Below, piece after piece: positions 24,877 to 35,700 of a stretch of DNA of 64,000 nucleotides (its first letter is position 1; every line of letters begins with the position of its first letter). Position numbers and translations under genes: made by a program. Below the pieces are notes generated by a model. That model saw nothing but the letters and a program-made list of their open reading frames with translations, was not told the origin of the DNA and searched no databases. The DNA comes from Nymphaea colorata (lineage: Eukaryota; Streptophyta; Magnoliopsida; Nymphaeales; Nymphaeaceae), in the NCBI RefSeq assembly GCF_008831285.2, contig NC_045140.1, forward strand, positions 13,720,233 to 13,784,232, given 5' to 3'.

Positions 24877-25053
24877 GTCTCATCATGAAAAGATTGTCAT
24901 TGTGGACTGTCAAATTTGCTATTTAGGGGGTTTAGACTTGCGTTTTGGTCGTTATGACAACCCTAAACAGGAAGTTAATGATTTCCCTGCTCTCATATGG
25001 CCTAGCAAAGACTATTACAATCCTGATAATTTGTCAACTGGCATTTATCTCTG
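24877..25053 (+). pseudogene. PLDZETA: PLD-zeta HKD1 exon, first copy
   Basis: The acceptor is TTACAG. It reads SHHEKIVIVDCQICYLGGLD, with the HxKxxxxD catalytic signature intact, and continues FGRYDNPKQEVNDFPALIWP to YYNP. It then runs straight into a second DNLSTGIYLW segment and a GTACTA donor, which is the duplication junction. All 59 codons are open. Confidence 0.9.
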
Positions 25054-25173
25054 GTACTAACTGTATCTTTTAATGCTCTCTCTTTCCTCCAGCTATGTGA
25101 TTCTATTACTTCCACTTGGTTTTTGCAATTGACTTCTGTATAGCACACTTAGATTATCTTTCATGTCTTACAG

Positions 25174-25323
25174 GTCTCATCATGAAAAGATTGTCATTGT
25201 GGACTATCAAATTTGCTATTTAGGGGGTTTAGACTTGTGTTTTGGTCATTATGACATCCCTAAACATGAAGTTAATGATTTCCTTGCTCTGATATGGCCT
25301 GGAAAAGTCTATTACAATCCCCA
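25174..25323 (+). pseudogene. PLDZETA: PLD-zeta HKD1 exon, second copy
   Basis: This 150-nt exon reads SHHEKIVIVDYQICYLGGLD, again with a complete HKD signature. It ends YYNPQ with a normal phase-2 GT donor (CCCCA then GTAAAC). It differs from the first copy at several residues (C to Y, R to C, N to I, S to G), so the copies have had time to diverge. Confidence 0.9.
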
Positions 25324-25425
25324 GTAAACACATCTCACTTTTTGAAATAACTCTCACTTATATATTTCAATTAGCAATGTTCTGTCCTTCTAGATGTGTT
25401 TTTAGTTGTTTCCGATGAATTACAG

Positions 25426-26176
25426 AGAGTCCGAGCCAAACTCTTGGGAAGATATAACGAAGGATGAATTGGACCATGAAAAATATGCTCAAATGCCATG
25501 GCATGATATCCATTGTGCTCTATGGGGACCCCTTGTCGTGATGTTGCAAAACATTTTGTCCAGTGCTGGAACTATGCCAAAGTTTGGTTTCTTCCACTTT
25601 ATTAATTGGCTATTGTAGAAAATGGTTACATTTCTTATGTGGGATCTTGTTTTGTCCACACAAAGAAACAAAGCCCCAAATGAACAAGCAATCCCTCTAC
25701 TCATTCCACAACATCGCATGGTTATTCCACATTACATGGGTAAAGATAATGTCATAGATCTTAAGCCCAAGCAGGATGAGAAATTGTAGACTTAAACAGC
25801 AATATTCTGCTTCCTCCAGGACATCATTGCAAGATGTCCCACTGCTGTTACCTAAGGAGGCTGATGGAAAGGACCTTGCTATTGGAGGCACAAAAGGAAT
25901 GAACTAAGAATAAGTCCTGATGTCATTGACCAGAGAATGGTATCCAGCTGGAGCGATGCCTTTTCTTATAGGAAGTCGAAGGTTGATCATGGTCCAGATA
26001 TGCAGATGGAAGGGTTTGTTAATGATAATGGTACCAAACATATTCAAGGAAAGCCGTTTATAGACACATCTAAACAGCAAAATGATGAGTGGTGGGATAC
26101 CTAGGAGAGGCTCACATTTGACACTCCCACAAATGAAGCTACACAAGTTGGTCCCTGCTGCTCCTGTCGCTGTCAG
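25426..26176 (+). pseudogene. PLDZETA: PLD-zeta linker exons between HKD1 and HKD2, heavily damaged
   Basis: Exon 25426-25581 reads ESEPNSWEDITKDELDHEK and MPWHDIHCALWGP. It then loses one C in ACCCCTTGTCGTGATG (near 25531), so the CRDVAKHFVQ sequence continues only in another frame. The next exon (~25664-26176) contains NKAPNEQAIPLLIPQHRMVI, a TAG at 25787, SRTSLQDVPLLLPKEADG in a different frame, and SYRKSKVDHGPDMQMEGF. It ends DEWWDT, a TAG at 26102, and VGPCCSCRCQ. Its acceptor reads AA where AG is expected. Confidence 0.85.
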
Positions 26177-27159
26177 GTTAATTTTGCCTTCACCTATCTG
26201 TTATATGAATTTTGTTGTTTTTTAAAATTCCCAAGTATGGTGCACATTTTTACTCCATAATTCTTTCAACTGATGCTATTGGAATTGCAAAGCGCAAATT
26301 TTTGTTTTGGATTGAAACAAGGATCTTGCTGAGTCTTTTGCTAATCAACATTCAATCTTAAAGTTTTCTTTTATATCAAGACACATTTAGCATGCATATC
26401 CCTTCTTGAGGGCTGAAATAATATGGCACCATGAGTGTTATATATAAACCTTTATAAGGTGTCTTCTCCAAGTCTAAATTTGTTGACCAACTATGCCTCC
26501 TATTTGTGGAGCCATCATCACTTCAAACTTGAGCTAGAGTTGTTTGGTTCTGGATCTGGTTCTGACATTAGGCAGTGGTACTTGATCCTGGTAATCTGGC
26601 TTGCCTAAGGGAGGCCTGATCTGGATGTGGACTTGGATAGAATAAAAAACTAGTTTCAGTAAATTTTATGTATTTTACATGTAAAACTTCTGGATCTTAA
26701 TTGCACTTTGGGTGAGATTCATGTCCCTTGCATAAATTTCTGTATTGCACCTAGAACCTTGTAAATGGGATCCTGTATATTCTACTCAATTACCTAAAAC
26801 CCTATCATTGGCCCTAAATTTGGATAAGTGAATTTGCCTCCATAATACTTAACCTTAGTACTTCTGGACCTGACACCGTAGGGTCATTTTTCATGTTGGA
26901 CCAAAACCTGACCCATTGACAAGCCTCTTGAGTCTAACACTCCCTCTCACAGCAATGTCTGGATCTTTTTATTGAATAGATCATTAGTGATCGCTGATAT
27001 TCTTGTATATATGTACAACTTGGATGAGTTCATTCACTTATTCTGATAATCTTTGTCCAAGATTACAAGTAGTCTATGCCAGTGGGCACTGGAAAAATTC
27101 AAGCTGCAGAAATTAAGGCATAAGAATGGCACATTTACCTTAACTTTTTCTGGTGCTAG
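26177..27159 (+). other. PLD intron, nothing recognised
   Basis: AT-rich intron between GTTAAT (26177) and GCTAG (27159). No domain, repeat or element end was recognised. Confidence 0.6.
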
Positions 27160-27270
27160 GTTGTCAGGAGTGTTGGGCAATGGTCTGTAGGAACAAGTCA
27201 AACCGAGGAAAGCATTCACAATGCATATTGCACAATTATTGAGAAATCTGAACACTTCATATACATTGAG
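27160..27270 (+). pseudogene. PLDZETA: PLD-zeta exon, start of second PLD half
   Basis: This 37-codon exon is open and correctly bounded (GCTAG, GTAACT). It begins VVRSVGQWSVGTSQTEESIH and ends EHFIYIE, the conserved entry into the second catalytic half. In intact genes NQFFISG follows directly. That segment is not found here: the next recognised exon starts at the glycine after it. Confidence 0.9.
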
Positions 27271-28516
27271 GTAACTGTCTTATCAATACCTGATTAGGAA
27301 AGAAACTATTGACATATATGCAATCCCTCCTTGGCACTAGAACTGTTTCTTGTCTTTCCTCTAGCAATGTTCTATGATGAGTACAGTTTAACGTTGTAGT
27401 AGCTTTGCAAGTTATGTATCATCTGTCAGCTTAATGACCAAAGTCAAGTAAACTTGTCGTTGGTATGGCAATTTTTGTGTGGAAAGTATTATTAGGATCA
27501 TTTGCAAGAGCAATTCTTTTTGAAGACTTATGTTGTAATAATTTTAATATGAAATGACATTTTTCGTAGTGCCCAAAGTTTTTTAGACTATGTTATTAAT
27601 GTGAATGTCAACCACAACCAAATTGTTGATAACTTGATTGATCCTCGATCCCTAGAACCCTTTGAAATTGGCACAATTAAGTTTGTTGTTGGATTCAATC
27701 AGCTCACTTCAACCTGCTTCTGTTAATAAGTGACCTTTTGATATAGCCAATAGGGAAGATGAAATTTCTTATGGATCGTAGCTAAATTGACCTAACAAGC
27801 TTCCAAAAGAATATGTGACTGGTGGTTTACGGCCAACAATTGCTAGTAGCCCATTAGACTTCTGGAGTTCTTTATTATGTCTTTTAAATATCCAGTTGAG
27901 AAGTGGTTAATCAATAATCATATTGATTAATCGTGAATGACTAATGCTTGCAGCACATCATGAAAAGGATTTTACTCCCCAAATACAATTGAATTATTGG
28001 TTTCATTAATGTTTCTAGAAGGACAAATTAATAACCTTATTTGAAAAAATAGTTGATGAGGCATAAGAAAGTTGACTAAATTGAGTCATTGACGGGAGTT
28101 GTGTTTTGTACTCTTCATGTTTTTCATTAAAGCTAAGATGTGGCTGGATGAATGAAATTATGAAGTGCCAATAGCAAAAAGTTCCTCTGGATATGTGAAT
28201 GGTCTATTTAGGTGGAACTCTAATTTGTTGGTGTTAGGTCTTTGTACACATGCTTGGAGTTTAGGAGGCTTCTGGTGATAGTGTGGTATTTCAGGTAGTG
28301 AATGATTTGTGCACTAATCAGATTAATACCTTATTCTATAAAGGTCAAACATTGTGCTGCTTTTATCACCACATTATCATGATTTATTGGACATTGAGGA
28401 TGTTTTACTTATGATGCCTTCATATATTATTGTTAAACATGTACTGTCTCATGTTTTTTAAGAAGATGCTCATTTTCATATTCCCTTCATGTTTTAAAAT
28501 CAGTTTTTCATATCAG
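27271..28516 (+). other. PLD intron, nothing recognised
   Basis: AT-rich intron. The expected short NQFFISG-coding piece could not be found. Confidence 0.5.
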
Positions 28517-28909
28517 GTATCTCCAGAGATGATATAATCCAAAACCATGTGCTAGAAGCACTATACCGCCAAGTTTTGCATGCATACAATGAAAGGAAAA
28601 GTTTTAGAGTAATTGTGGTTGTACCTCTCTTACCTGGAAGTATCATAATTGATGGTTCTGCTCATTTTGAATCCATAAACTTGGTTTTTTTCATGTCTGC
28701 AGATGCTATAGGGAGGGATAAATGATGGAGGTGCTGCAACTGTGAGAGCTCTAATGCACTGGCAGTATCGCACCATCTACAGAGGACAAAGCTCTATACT
28801 GAAAAACTTACATGATATCATTGGTCCTAAAACTGATAATTATATTTCATTTTATGGCCTTAGATCTTATGGAAGGTTAGGCGATCATGGCCCTCTTGCC
28901 ACTAGTCAG
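28517..28909 (+). pseudogene. PLDZETA: PLD-zeta exons upstream of HKD2
   Basis: Exon 28517-28639 reads ISRDDIIQNHVLEALYRQV and SFRVIVVVPLLPG. Exon ~28712-28909 reads GGINDGGAATVRALMHWQYR, then IIGPKTDNYISFYGL and GPLATSQ. At the start of the second exon the expected FQ-GG junction reads CTATAGGGAGGG, so either a stop was created or the acceptor shifted to this AG. The rest is open. Confidence 0.87.
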
Positions 28910-29098
28910 GTGAAAGTTGAAGCCTCTCGACGTTGCATCTCGTCTCACCCTTTTTTGGTTAAGTTCAATTGTGCATCTTTGGGACAATTTTCAAGAGTTA
29001 CAATGGCCCATCTTTTTTCACTTGATTTATTTTTGTCAATATCTTATGCATCATACCACCATGATTAGCTGATGTTGCAATGAAATTTCCATGGTCAG

Positions 29099-29200
29099 GT
29101 CTATGTCCATAGCAAGCTGATGATTATTGATGATCGTGCTATGCTGGTTGGATCTGCTAATATAAATGACAGAAGTTTGCTAGGCTGCAGAGATTCCGAG
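29099..29200 (+). pseudogene. PLDZETA: PLD-zeta HKD2 exon, last exon seen
   Basis: This 34-codon exon has good splice sites (GGTCAG, GTATGC). It reads [20 protein letters not shown], then [14 protein letters not shown]. The HxKxxxxD and GSxN motifs are intact. The C-terminal exons (beginning GVLIED in relatives) do not follow. Instead, minus-strand midasin exons begin about 270 bases later. Confidence 0.92.
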
Positions 29201-30023
29201 GTATGCACATAACAACACATCTGATTTTGCAAGGAAAGACCCATGGTTCAGATTGTGGAGCCAATGAAAGTCGGATGTCCTGCCTTATGGCTAATGGTTG
29301 AAACATTAAGAACCCTTTTGCTGCCGCTGGCACATCAAGAAGCCTTGCTTTTGCCTTACATGTTTTACTGGTGGAGCTCTTTGCCATTATCTCCATTTTT
29401 TAAGCCTATAACTTCCATTCCGAGATTAAATGTGATTACAATTATTATATTTGAGACTAAGCCTATAGTTCTGGAATATAAACTTCAGCCCGGTGATCTA
29501 ATATTGAATTTAAACCCTGAAAAGAAATTGGCTCAATAAGTTACCATTGGACAACCAAAAACATACAAATGAGGAAAAGGAAAAATAGCTGAGGTTAGAT
29601 ACTGCCTCAAGCACAGACTGAGGAGCCAAATTGAGCTCATCCAATAGAACCCAAGATCCACTCTTTATAGCCAGTGGTTACAAGTAGCATGAAATAGAAA
29701 ATATAAACCTAAAAGAATTTTCAGATGCAATGTAGAAAGGATCAATTCCAAACATATGAGGTGATTTAGCCTCATTCCTGACTGTCACATTTTCTGCAAC
29801 ACCATTGTTACCCCATCCATAGCTTCCAATTTCAGCAACTTCGGTGTCCAGAGGACTGGAGGTATAAACCTGATATGAGAAATTTTTTGGCATAATTCAT
29901 ACAAGACAAGCATAATCTAGAACATAAAACATAATGTTCAAGGCACGAGAACAACCTCAAGCTCGTTCACAAGAAAAGCCAGACAACTTTGTCTCACTTG
30001 TTGTGACATGGATCTGGTCGATG

Positions 30024-30108
30024 AAGGGCGTCGAGCGAGGGAAAGGTCAGGGCCGAAACTTCACGACCGGCAAACAAGTTCACAAACTAGTCACGGGCTC
30101 TGATACCA
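30024..30108 (-). other. Extra copia B leader and primer site outside the 3' LTR
   Basis: This 85-bp segment matches 34227-34310, the leader next to the 5' LTR. It includes a perfect primer site TGGTATCAGAGCC (minus strand, 30096-30108) abutting the outer edge of the 3' LTR. A lone insertion would end at the LTR. Leader sequence beyond it implies a former tandem of elements sharing an LTR, later truncated. Confidence 0.85.
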
Positions 30109-30350
30109 TGTAGAAACAGTAGAAACACGAGAATTAAACATGCTCAACTTGGAAAACCCTGAACGAGAGGAAAAAAACCACAGGTGAGGAGGTCTGGTGC
30201 CCACTAGCTGCCAGACTCTCTCTCTCTTAGAACTTCATTAACACCCAAAATTAGGGTTACAAGTCTTTAAGTAAGGCCCAACAAAGGCTACAAGCTGGAT
30301 CGGGTCTGGACCCAGACCCGGTCCGAAGACCATCTTTACATGCTTCAACA
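30109..30350 (-). repeat. Copia B 3' LTR
   Basis: This 242-bp repeat pairs with 34311-34561. About 20 bases around 30140-30165 (CATGCTCAACTTGG) replace the 5' LTR sequence and resemble a motif at 30379-30393 just inside the element, suggesting local conversion. Confidence 0.88.
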
Positions 30351-30405
30351 CTCCCCCTCAAGTTGGGCATACATATCAAACATGCTCAACTTGGATACAT
30401 TTCTC

Positions 30406-33400
30406 TCAAAAGAAGGATAGAACTTCAGTCAGAACATCAGTGGTTTGGTCTTCAGACTTCTTGTAAGGTAAGATTAACTCTTTAGCATTAATCTTCTGAC
30501 GGATAAAGTGGTGATCAATCTCAACATGCTTTGTTCTGTCATGTAGGATAGGGTTATTGGCTAGGTTGATTGCAGACTTGTTATCACAGTACATTTTCAT
30601 TGGTCCTCCAATCTCTACCATGATATCAGTTAGCAATATTTTCAGCCATAGTAACTCTGACACTCCCATAGCAATAACTCTATACTCAGCCTCTACACTA
30701 GATCAAGAGCACACATCTTGCCTCTTGCTTCTCCAGATAACAAGGTTTCCTCTCAAGTAGACACAGTACTCTGAGGTAGACCTTCTAGTATCAGCACAAC
30801 CTGCCCAGTCAGCATCAAAATACCCTTCGATCTCAATAGGCTCTTGTTTCACATATAAGAGCCCCTTGCCAGGATTTCTCTTCAAATAGCATAATATTCT
30901 GTCCACAGCCTTCAAGTGTGCATCAGTAGGGGGCATGCATGAATTGATTCAATACATTCACAACAAAAGTGATATCTGGTCTAGTGAGGGTAAGATAAAT
31001 CAACTTCCCAACAAGGCGTTGATATCTTCCTTTGGCTTCTTCACAAAGCAGCTCCCCATCTCTAAGGCTCAACTTGTGCACAACATCAAGAGGAGTAGGA
31101 GCTGGTCTACAACCCAGCGTACCAGTCTCCTCCAATAGATCTAGTGTGTATTTTCGTTGATTTAACACAATGCCGGTACTGGACCTAGCAATCTCATTAC
31201 CAAGAAAGTACCTCAGTTTACCAAGATCCTTGAGATCAAATTCGGCAGCCAGTAACACTTTTGGCTTTGTGATCTCATCCTCATCATCACCTGTAACAGT
31301 CATGCTATCCACATAAACAAGTAACAGAGTGACTTTCCCTTCTTTCCTCTTCACAAACAGAGTGTGGTTTCTATTTCCTTGATTGTAGCCATAATGTTGC
31401 ATTACTCGTCTGAGTCGATCGAACCATGCTCTAGGCGATTGCTTGAGGCCATATAAAGCCTTTTTCAGTTTACAGTATTTTTCTGGTTCTTTATATCCTG
31501 GAGGCATACACATATACACTTTCTCTTCGAGATCGCCATTGAGAAATGCATTTTTAACATCCAGTTGGTACGTCCTCCATTCCTTCATCACAACTAGGGA
31601 AATAACAACTCTAACTGTCTTCATTTTCGCAACCGGAGCAAAGGTCTCTAAGTAATCAATCCCATATTTCTGACTAAACCCCTTGGCCACAAGACGAGCT
31701 TTGTATCTTTCAACACTTCGGTTTGTATTTGATGGTGTAGACTCACTTGGATCCAACCAAGTGAGCTGCCTTAGGGATCTTTACAACTTCCCATGTCATG
31801 TTTCTTCTTAGGGCTTCTATTTCTTCTTGTATCACATCAGCCCACTTGGGATCACTCTAAGCCTCAGCAACATTCCTAGGAATCACAACCAAAGAAAGAG
31901 AGGATACAAAACATTTGTAGTCTTTGCTCAGTCTAGAATATGAAACAAAGATACTAATAGGATGTTCAGTACATGACCTGACACCCTTTTCGCAGGGCGA
32001 TGGGAAGCTCTTCACTTGCAGCAACAATCTAAATGTCTTCTTCAACTTGTTTCTCCCGAGCACGACTTGGATCATCCAGAGAAGGACTAACTGGATTGGG
32101 AGTAGAATTCTCACCACCTATCACTTCATCTGTACCTGTCACCTCATCTGTATAGACTCTTCGCCTAGAGTAAACTTTCCTAGAAAGGTGAGCACGTTCC
32201 TCCTTAGTCCCAATAGAAGCCCTTTCATCAACTGCTTGACTCTCCTCCCGCCTATAGTCCAGGAAATCTATGAACTGAATATCTTGACTCGGAGAATACT
32301 CTTCCCTTGACATAAACTTCTCCCCCTGAAGAGAATTCTCACCAAAATAGGAAGCATGTTTAAGGAAAGTGACATCTTTGGTAACATAGGCATGACCAGT
32401 GGAAGCATCCCGACACTTGTATCCTTTTTGAGTGGAAGAATAACCTAGAAATATGCCCTTAATAGACCTTGGATCTAACTTTTTGATATGAGGACTATGA
32501 TTGTGAATAAAGCAGACACAACCAAAAACTCTGGGTGGAAGAGAGAAAGGTTACCGGATAAGATACACATTGGTCAACACAGCATCCCCCCAATACTTTT
32601 TTGGAACATGACGTTGAAAAAAAGAGCCCGAGTCATATTCAATAAATGGCGATTCTTTCGTTCAGCAACTGCATTTTGAGGAGGAGTATAACTACATGAA
32701 GTCTCATGAACAATTCCTTTTTTTTAGAAAGAAGTTATCAACAGACTAGCACGTATATTCACAAGCATTGTCAGACCAAAATGTCTTAACAAATGCTCCA
32801 TATTGAGTTTCTACATAAGTAATGAAAGTTTATATGACAGTAGAAACTTCACTACAGTCTTTTAGTAAGTAAACAATGGTGTTTCGAGAACAATCATCTA
32901 TAAAGGTGATAAAATACTGAAAACCATGACATGAAGGAATTCCTGAAGGCCCCCACACATCAGAATGAATCATGGCAAACACCTCATTAGAACGATGGAT
33001 AGACACAGGGTATGAAGCCCTAATATGTTTGGCTAGGTGACAGACATCACAAGACACCATAGTCATATCTAACCTAGAACACAGATCAAGAAATAACTGT
33101 CTTAGAATTCCAAAAGGAAGGTGTCCAAGGCGCTCATGCCAACACAGAATCGATTGAAGGGAGTCCTCTTCACTCTTTGTTATTTTGATGGCGGCTGTCA
33201 TGAGTAGTAGCGGCATACATAGGTAAACGATATAGCCCTTCCGAAAACAAACCAATCCCAATCCTCTTCCCCTGTCACCAAGTTCTGCAGAACACAACGA
33301 TCAACAAAAAAAAATAAGTTCACAATTCAACTCTTTTGTGATCTTGCTAACCAACAGAAGGTTCAAGGGAAGATGAGGAACATGAAGAGCATTGTGGACT

Positions 33401-33543
33401 AAGAACTTGTTCAAAAGTGAGAGACTCCCTTTCCCAACAACAGAAATAGAGGAACCATCGAAAAGAGACACGTGTTCTTTTCTTGTCAACAGCTTATATC
33501 CATGAAAGACCTTAGGATCGCCAGTCATGTGGTGGACTATCAA
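30406..33543 (-). pseudogene. Copia B pol (PR-INT-RT-RNase H), broken
   Basis: Read right to left: 33543-33301 holds the protease C-terminal part (HHMTGDPKVFHGYKLLTRKE). 33297-32830 holds the pre-integrase and integrase start (WHERLGHLPFGI, MIHSDVWGPS, FITFIDDCSR). Integrase remnants continue to about 32340 in several frames. 31756-30923 is RT (ARLVAKGFSQKYGIDYLETF, DVKNAFLNGDLEEKVYM, YGLKQSPRAWFDRL). In the catalytic box YVDD reads LLVYVDSMTV, so the second aspartate is serine. 30936-30406 is RNase H (GYFDADWAGCADTRRSTSE, YCDNKSAINLANNP). The altered box would itself disable RT. Confidence 0.88.
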
Positions 33544-34297
33544 TAATCCACTCTCTCATACGAGAATCCGTCATCACAAAAGCTCACAAAGGTAGCAATA
33601 AGGGCAACAAATGGAAGCTGTATAGGGGACAACCACACAGAGAGCAGAAACAACCAACACAAAGTGACAACAGCAGCGGCAATCGCAGCACAGAGGTGAT
33701 GAAGGCAACACTGAACCACGACACAATTGAATGCCTGAGCGCTGAAGCTCCACGATGATAAGATGACCACCACCGGAACTTCACAGTGGTAGCGAACAGT
33801 CCTGGACTACCAACGGTAATAGGGAACAACAAGGAGAGCAGTTGTGCAAGAGCTGCAGCAAGCAAGGCAGTGGTGGCGTCCACTAGCACAACCCAAAAGA
33901 ACAGTCCAGCAATAGCACACCCGACGGCAGACGAAGGCAGCAGCACTGGGCGGAACATGTGACGACAATCAGAATCTCACGGACACTGGAACTCCACGGC
34001 AAGGCCAAGGGAAGCGTCGGGCGATGCCAATAGAGAACTCCACACCCATCGGGAACCTCAAGCACAACTAGCGATGACCGTCGAATGACTAGCGATGGTA
34101 GGCGATGGAGCAGTAGGTGTCGGGCCTTCACCGGAACTCGCGGTGGCAAAGAGGGGCAAACGGCAAGAGAATGGCAACTATGGCAACAGTGGCAATGGCA
34201 GAGGTGGTAGCGGAGACGGCAGACCAAGGGCGTCGAGCGATGGAAAGGTCAGGGCCGAAACTTCACGTCCGGCAAACAAGTTCACAAACTAGTCACG
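33544..34297 (-). other. Copia B GC-rich leader where gag is missing
   Basis: About 750 bases separate the primer site from the protease remnant. It is markedly GC-rich with CCACCGGAAC / GGCAGCAG-type short motifs. Its open frames are unlike any gag and occur on both strands. Related copia C has a 200-base leader and then gag. Here gag is deleted or replaced. Confidence 0.6.
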
Positions 34298-34310
34298 GGC
34301 TCTAATACCA

Positions 34311-34561
34311 TGTAGAAACAGTTGAAACACGAGAAATAAAGATCAAACACGGACGTAACGTGGAACACCCTCAACGAGAGGAAAAAAACCACGGGTGAGG
34401 AGGTCTGGTGCCCACAAGCCGCCAAACTCTCTCTCTCTTAGAACTTCATTAACACCCAAAATTAGGGTTACAAGTCTTTAAGTAAGGCCCAACAAGGGCT
34501 ACAAGCTGGATCGGGTCTGGACCCAGACCCGGTCCCAAGACCATTTTTACATGCTTCAACA
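34311..34561 (-). repeat. Copia B 5' LTR
   Basis: This 251-bp repeat pairs with 30109-30350. The near-palindrome GGGTCTGGACCCAGACCC lies at about 34513-34530 and is conserved in the partner LTR. Confidence 0.88.
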
Positions 34562-34838
34562 ATATTATTCCCAGCAACTAAGCAGATATAAGGAACATGA
34601 ATGAACCCTAAATTGCCTAAAGCACTAAGAAAAGTAAACAATTTGTTTGAACATAGTTTCATGGGAATACCAAGGTGAGCCCATCAAGCAACACAAGGAA
34701 TGCACCATGAATGAAAGCATAGATGGATCCAAGATCTTGCTCAGCTACATTGACTAAATCAATCCAAGACAAGAGATCTCTTATGGTCAGAACCCTTCCA
34801 TTTGCAGTTCATGAAACCAATATTCAGACAACCACCAT

Positions 34839-35245
34839 AGAAAAAAAAAAGAAAAGTTATTAATCCAAAAAACAATATGAGAGAGAGAGAGAGATGCAAA
34901 ACGATCCAAGCCCAAAACTAGAGAATCATTACTTGAAAAGATTGCTAAAATGAAATACTGTAATATCATCATGAGATTTCTCTGAGGTTTTTCAAAAGAA
35001 AATCATTTTCAGTATATTTTAAACTCTTTTGGGATTTATTTTTACATTTTAATAACAGTTTCCAAGTTTGATGGTTTTGTAAAAAAAACTTAGTAGAAAA
35101 CTTATCATCTTAAACTTTTTAGGTTTCCATTAACATTGTAGGAACTATTTTGAATCCTATCAATGATTTTGTAAAAAAAAAAAGTAGAAAACTCATAATT
35201 TTGTAATTTCACTTTTATATTTTATATTTTCATTTTCTTAGAATT
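34839..35245. other. Spacer, low-complexity AT with GA tract
   Basis: No gene is seen beyond the midasin exon. There is a GA run at about 34879-34895, and A/T-rich sequence leads to the copia C LTR. Confidence 0.5.
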
Positions 35246-35482
35246 TGTTGAAGTGCTTTTGGATGGGTCTTGTGTCCGGGTCCAGACCCGGTCCAGGTTG
35301 TGTTTCTGTTGGGCTCTACTTATGCCCTTGTAATCCCTAATTTTGTGTGTGAATGAAAATCTAATAGAGAGAGAGAGTCTGGCTGCTAGTCGGCACCAAA
35401 CCTCCTTACCCATGCTTTTTTCTCTCAAGTTGAGGGTTTTTTCCACGTTACATCACTGTTCTATCCTTTTTTCGTTTCAACA
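35246..35482 (+). repeat. Copia C 5' LTR
   Basis: This 237-bp LTR has TG...CA ends and shares GGTCCAGACCCGGTCC, TAATCCCTAATTTTG and the GA tract with the copia B LTRs, but is clearly diverged. It has no partner in the window. Confidence 0.82.
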
Positions 35483-35700
35483 TGGTATCAGAGCCGATGA
35501 GCTTTTGGGATTTATGTTGATCGAGACTGTGGCTGTCTGCTTCTGAACGTCTATCGTGGTTCGACTCACCGACGATAGTTCATTGTCTTTTGTTGTTGCC
35601 ATCGCCTGAAGTGCCTTTACTTTGTTGCTGCCACCCCTGCACAACTGCTCTTGTTTTGTCGTGTGCATTCGTCTTCTTGTTGCTTTATTGAACCTTGATT

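Larger units (their letters stand above)
24726..25323 (+). repeat. PLDZETA: Tandem duplication of the HKD1 exon (299-bp unit)
   Basis: The unit starting at GATAATTTCTCAACAGGC (24726) recurs at 25025 as GATAATTTGTCAACTGGC. Each unit holds the exon end DN(F/L)STGIYLW, an intron of about 120 bases, and the exon SHHEKIVIVD...YYNP. The introns (24755-24876 and 25054-25173) are close copies. Each unit adds 177 coding bases, exactly 59 codons, with phase preserved. A transcript using all splice sites would carry HKD1 twice. TCCTGATAAT at both junctions is a plausible microhomology. Confidence 0.92.
30109..34561 (-). mobile_element. Copia B, gag-less Ty1/copia retrotransposon
   Basis: LTRs lie at 30109-30350 and 34311-34561. 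On the minus strand they start TGTTGAAGCATG and end TTTCTACA. The primer site TGGTATTAGAGCC is at 34298-34310, and the polypurine tract TTGAGGGGGAG (30351-30365) abuts the 3' LTR. Protease remnant, integrase, RT and RNase H are present. Between primer site and protease lies a GC-rich leader with no gag. The flanking five bases do not match, consistent with the truncated-tandem reading. It is inserted in the midasin fragment, close to the end of a MDN1 exon. Confidence 0.9.
29466..34838 (-). pseudogene. MDN1: Midasin (MDN1)-like AAA-ATPase fragment, split by copia B
   Basis: Midasin is a giant dynein-like AAA ATPase that remodels pre-60S ribosomes. On the minus strand, in the family's order: ~34838-34671 (WFHELQMEG, then in a shifted frame LTIRDLLSWIDLVNVAEQDL and YAFIHGAFLVLLDGL); ~30021-29956 (VRQSCLAFLVNELEV); 29869-29709 (VYTSSPLDTEV, SPHMFGIDPFYI); 29662-29603 (SGSWVLLDELNLAPQSVLEA, a Walker B segment); 29516-29466 (GLNSILDHRAEVYIPEL). 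Most splice sites are GT-AG. The Walker A exon is absent: the intron between FGIDPFYI and WVLLDE is only 46 bases. Frameshifts lie near 34784 and 29470. Only about one AAA module of a protein of roughly 5,000 residues is present. Family assignment is from motif recognition. Confidence 0.8.

Noticed and set aside
33540-34305. Frames of 77-124 codons on both strands
   Set aside because: They are chance frames in the GC-rich copia B leader, rich in Cys/Leu/Ser on one strand, without gag motifs.
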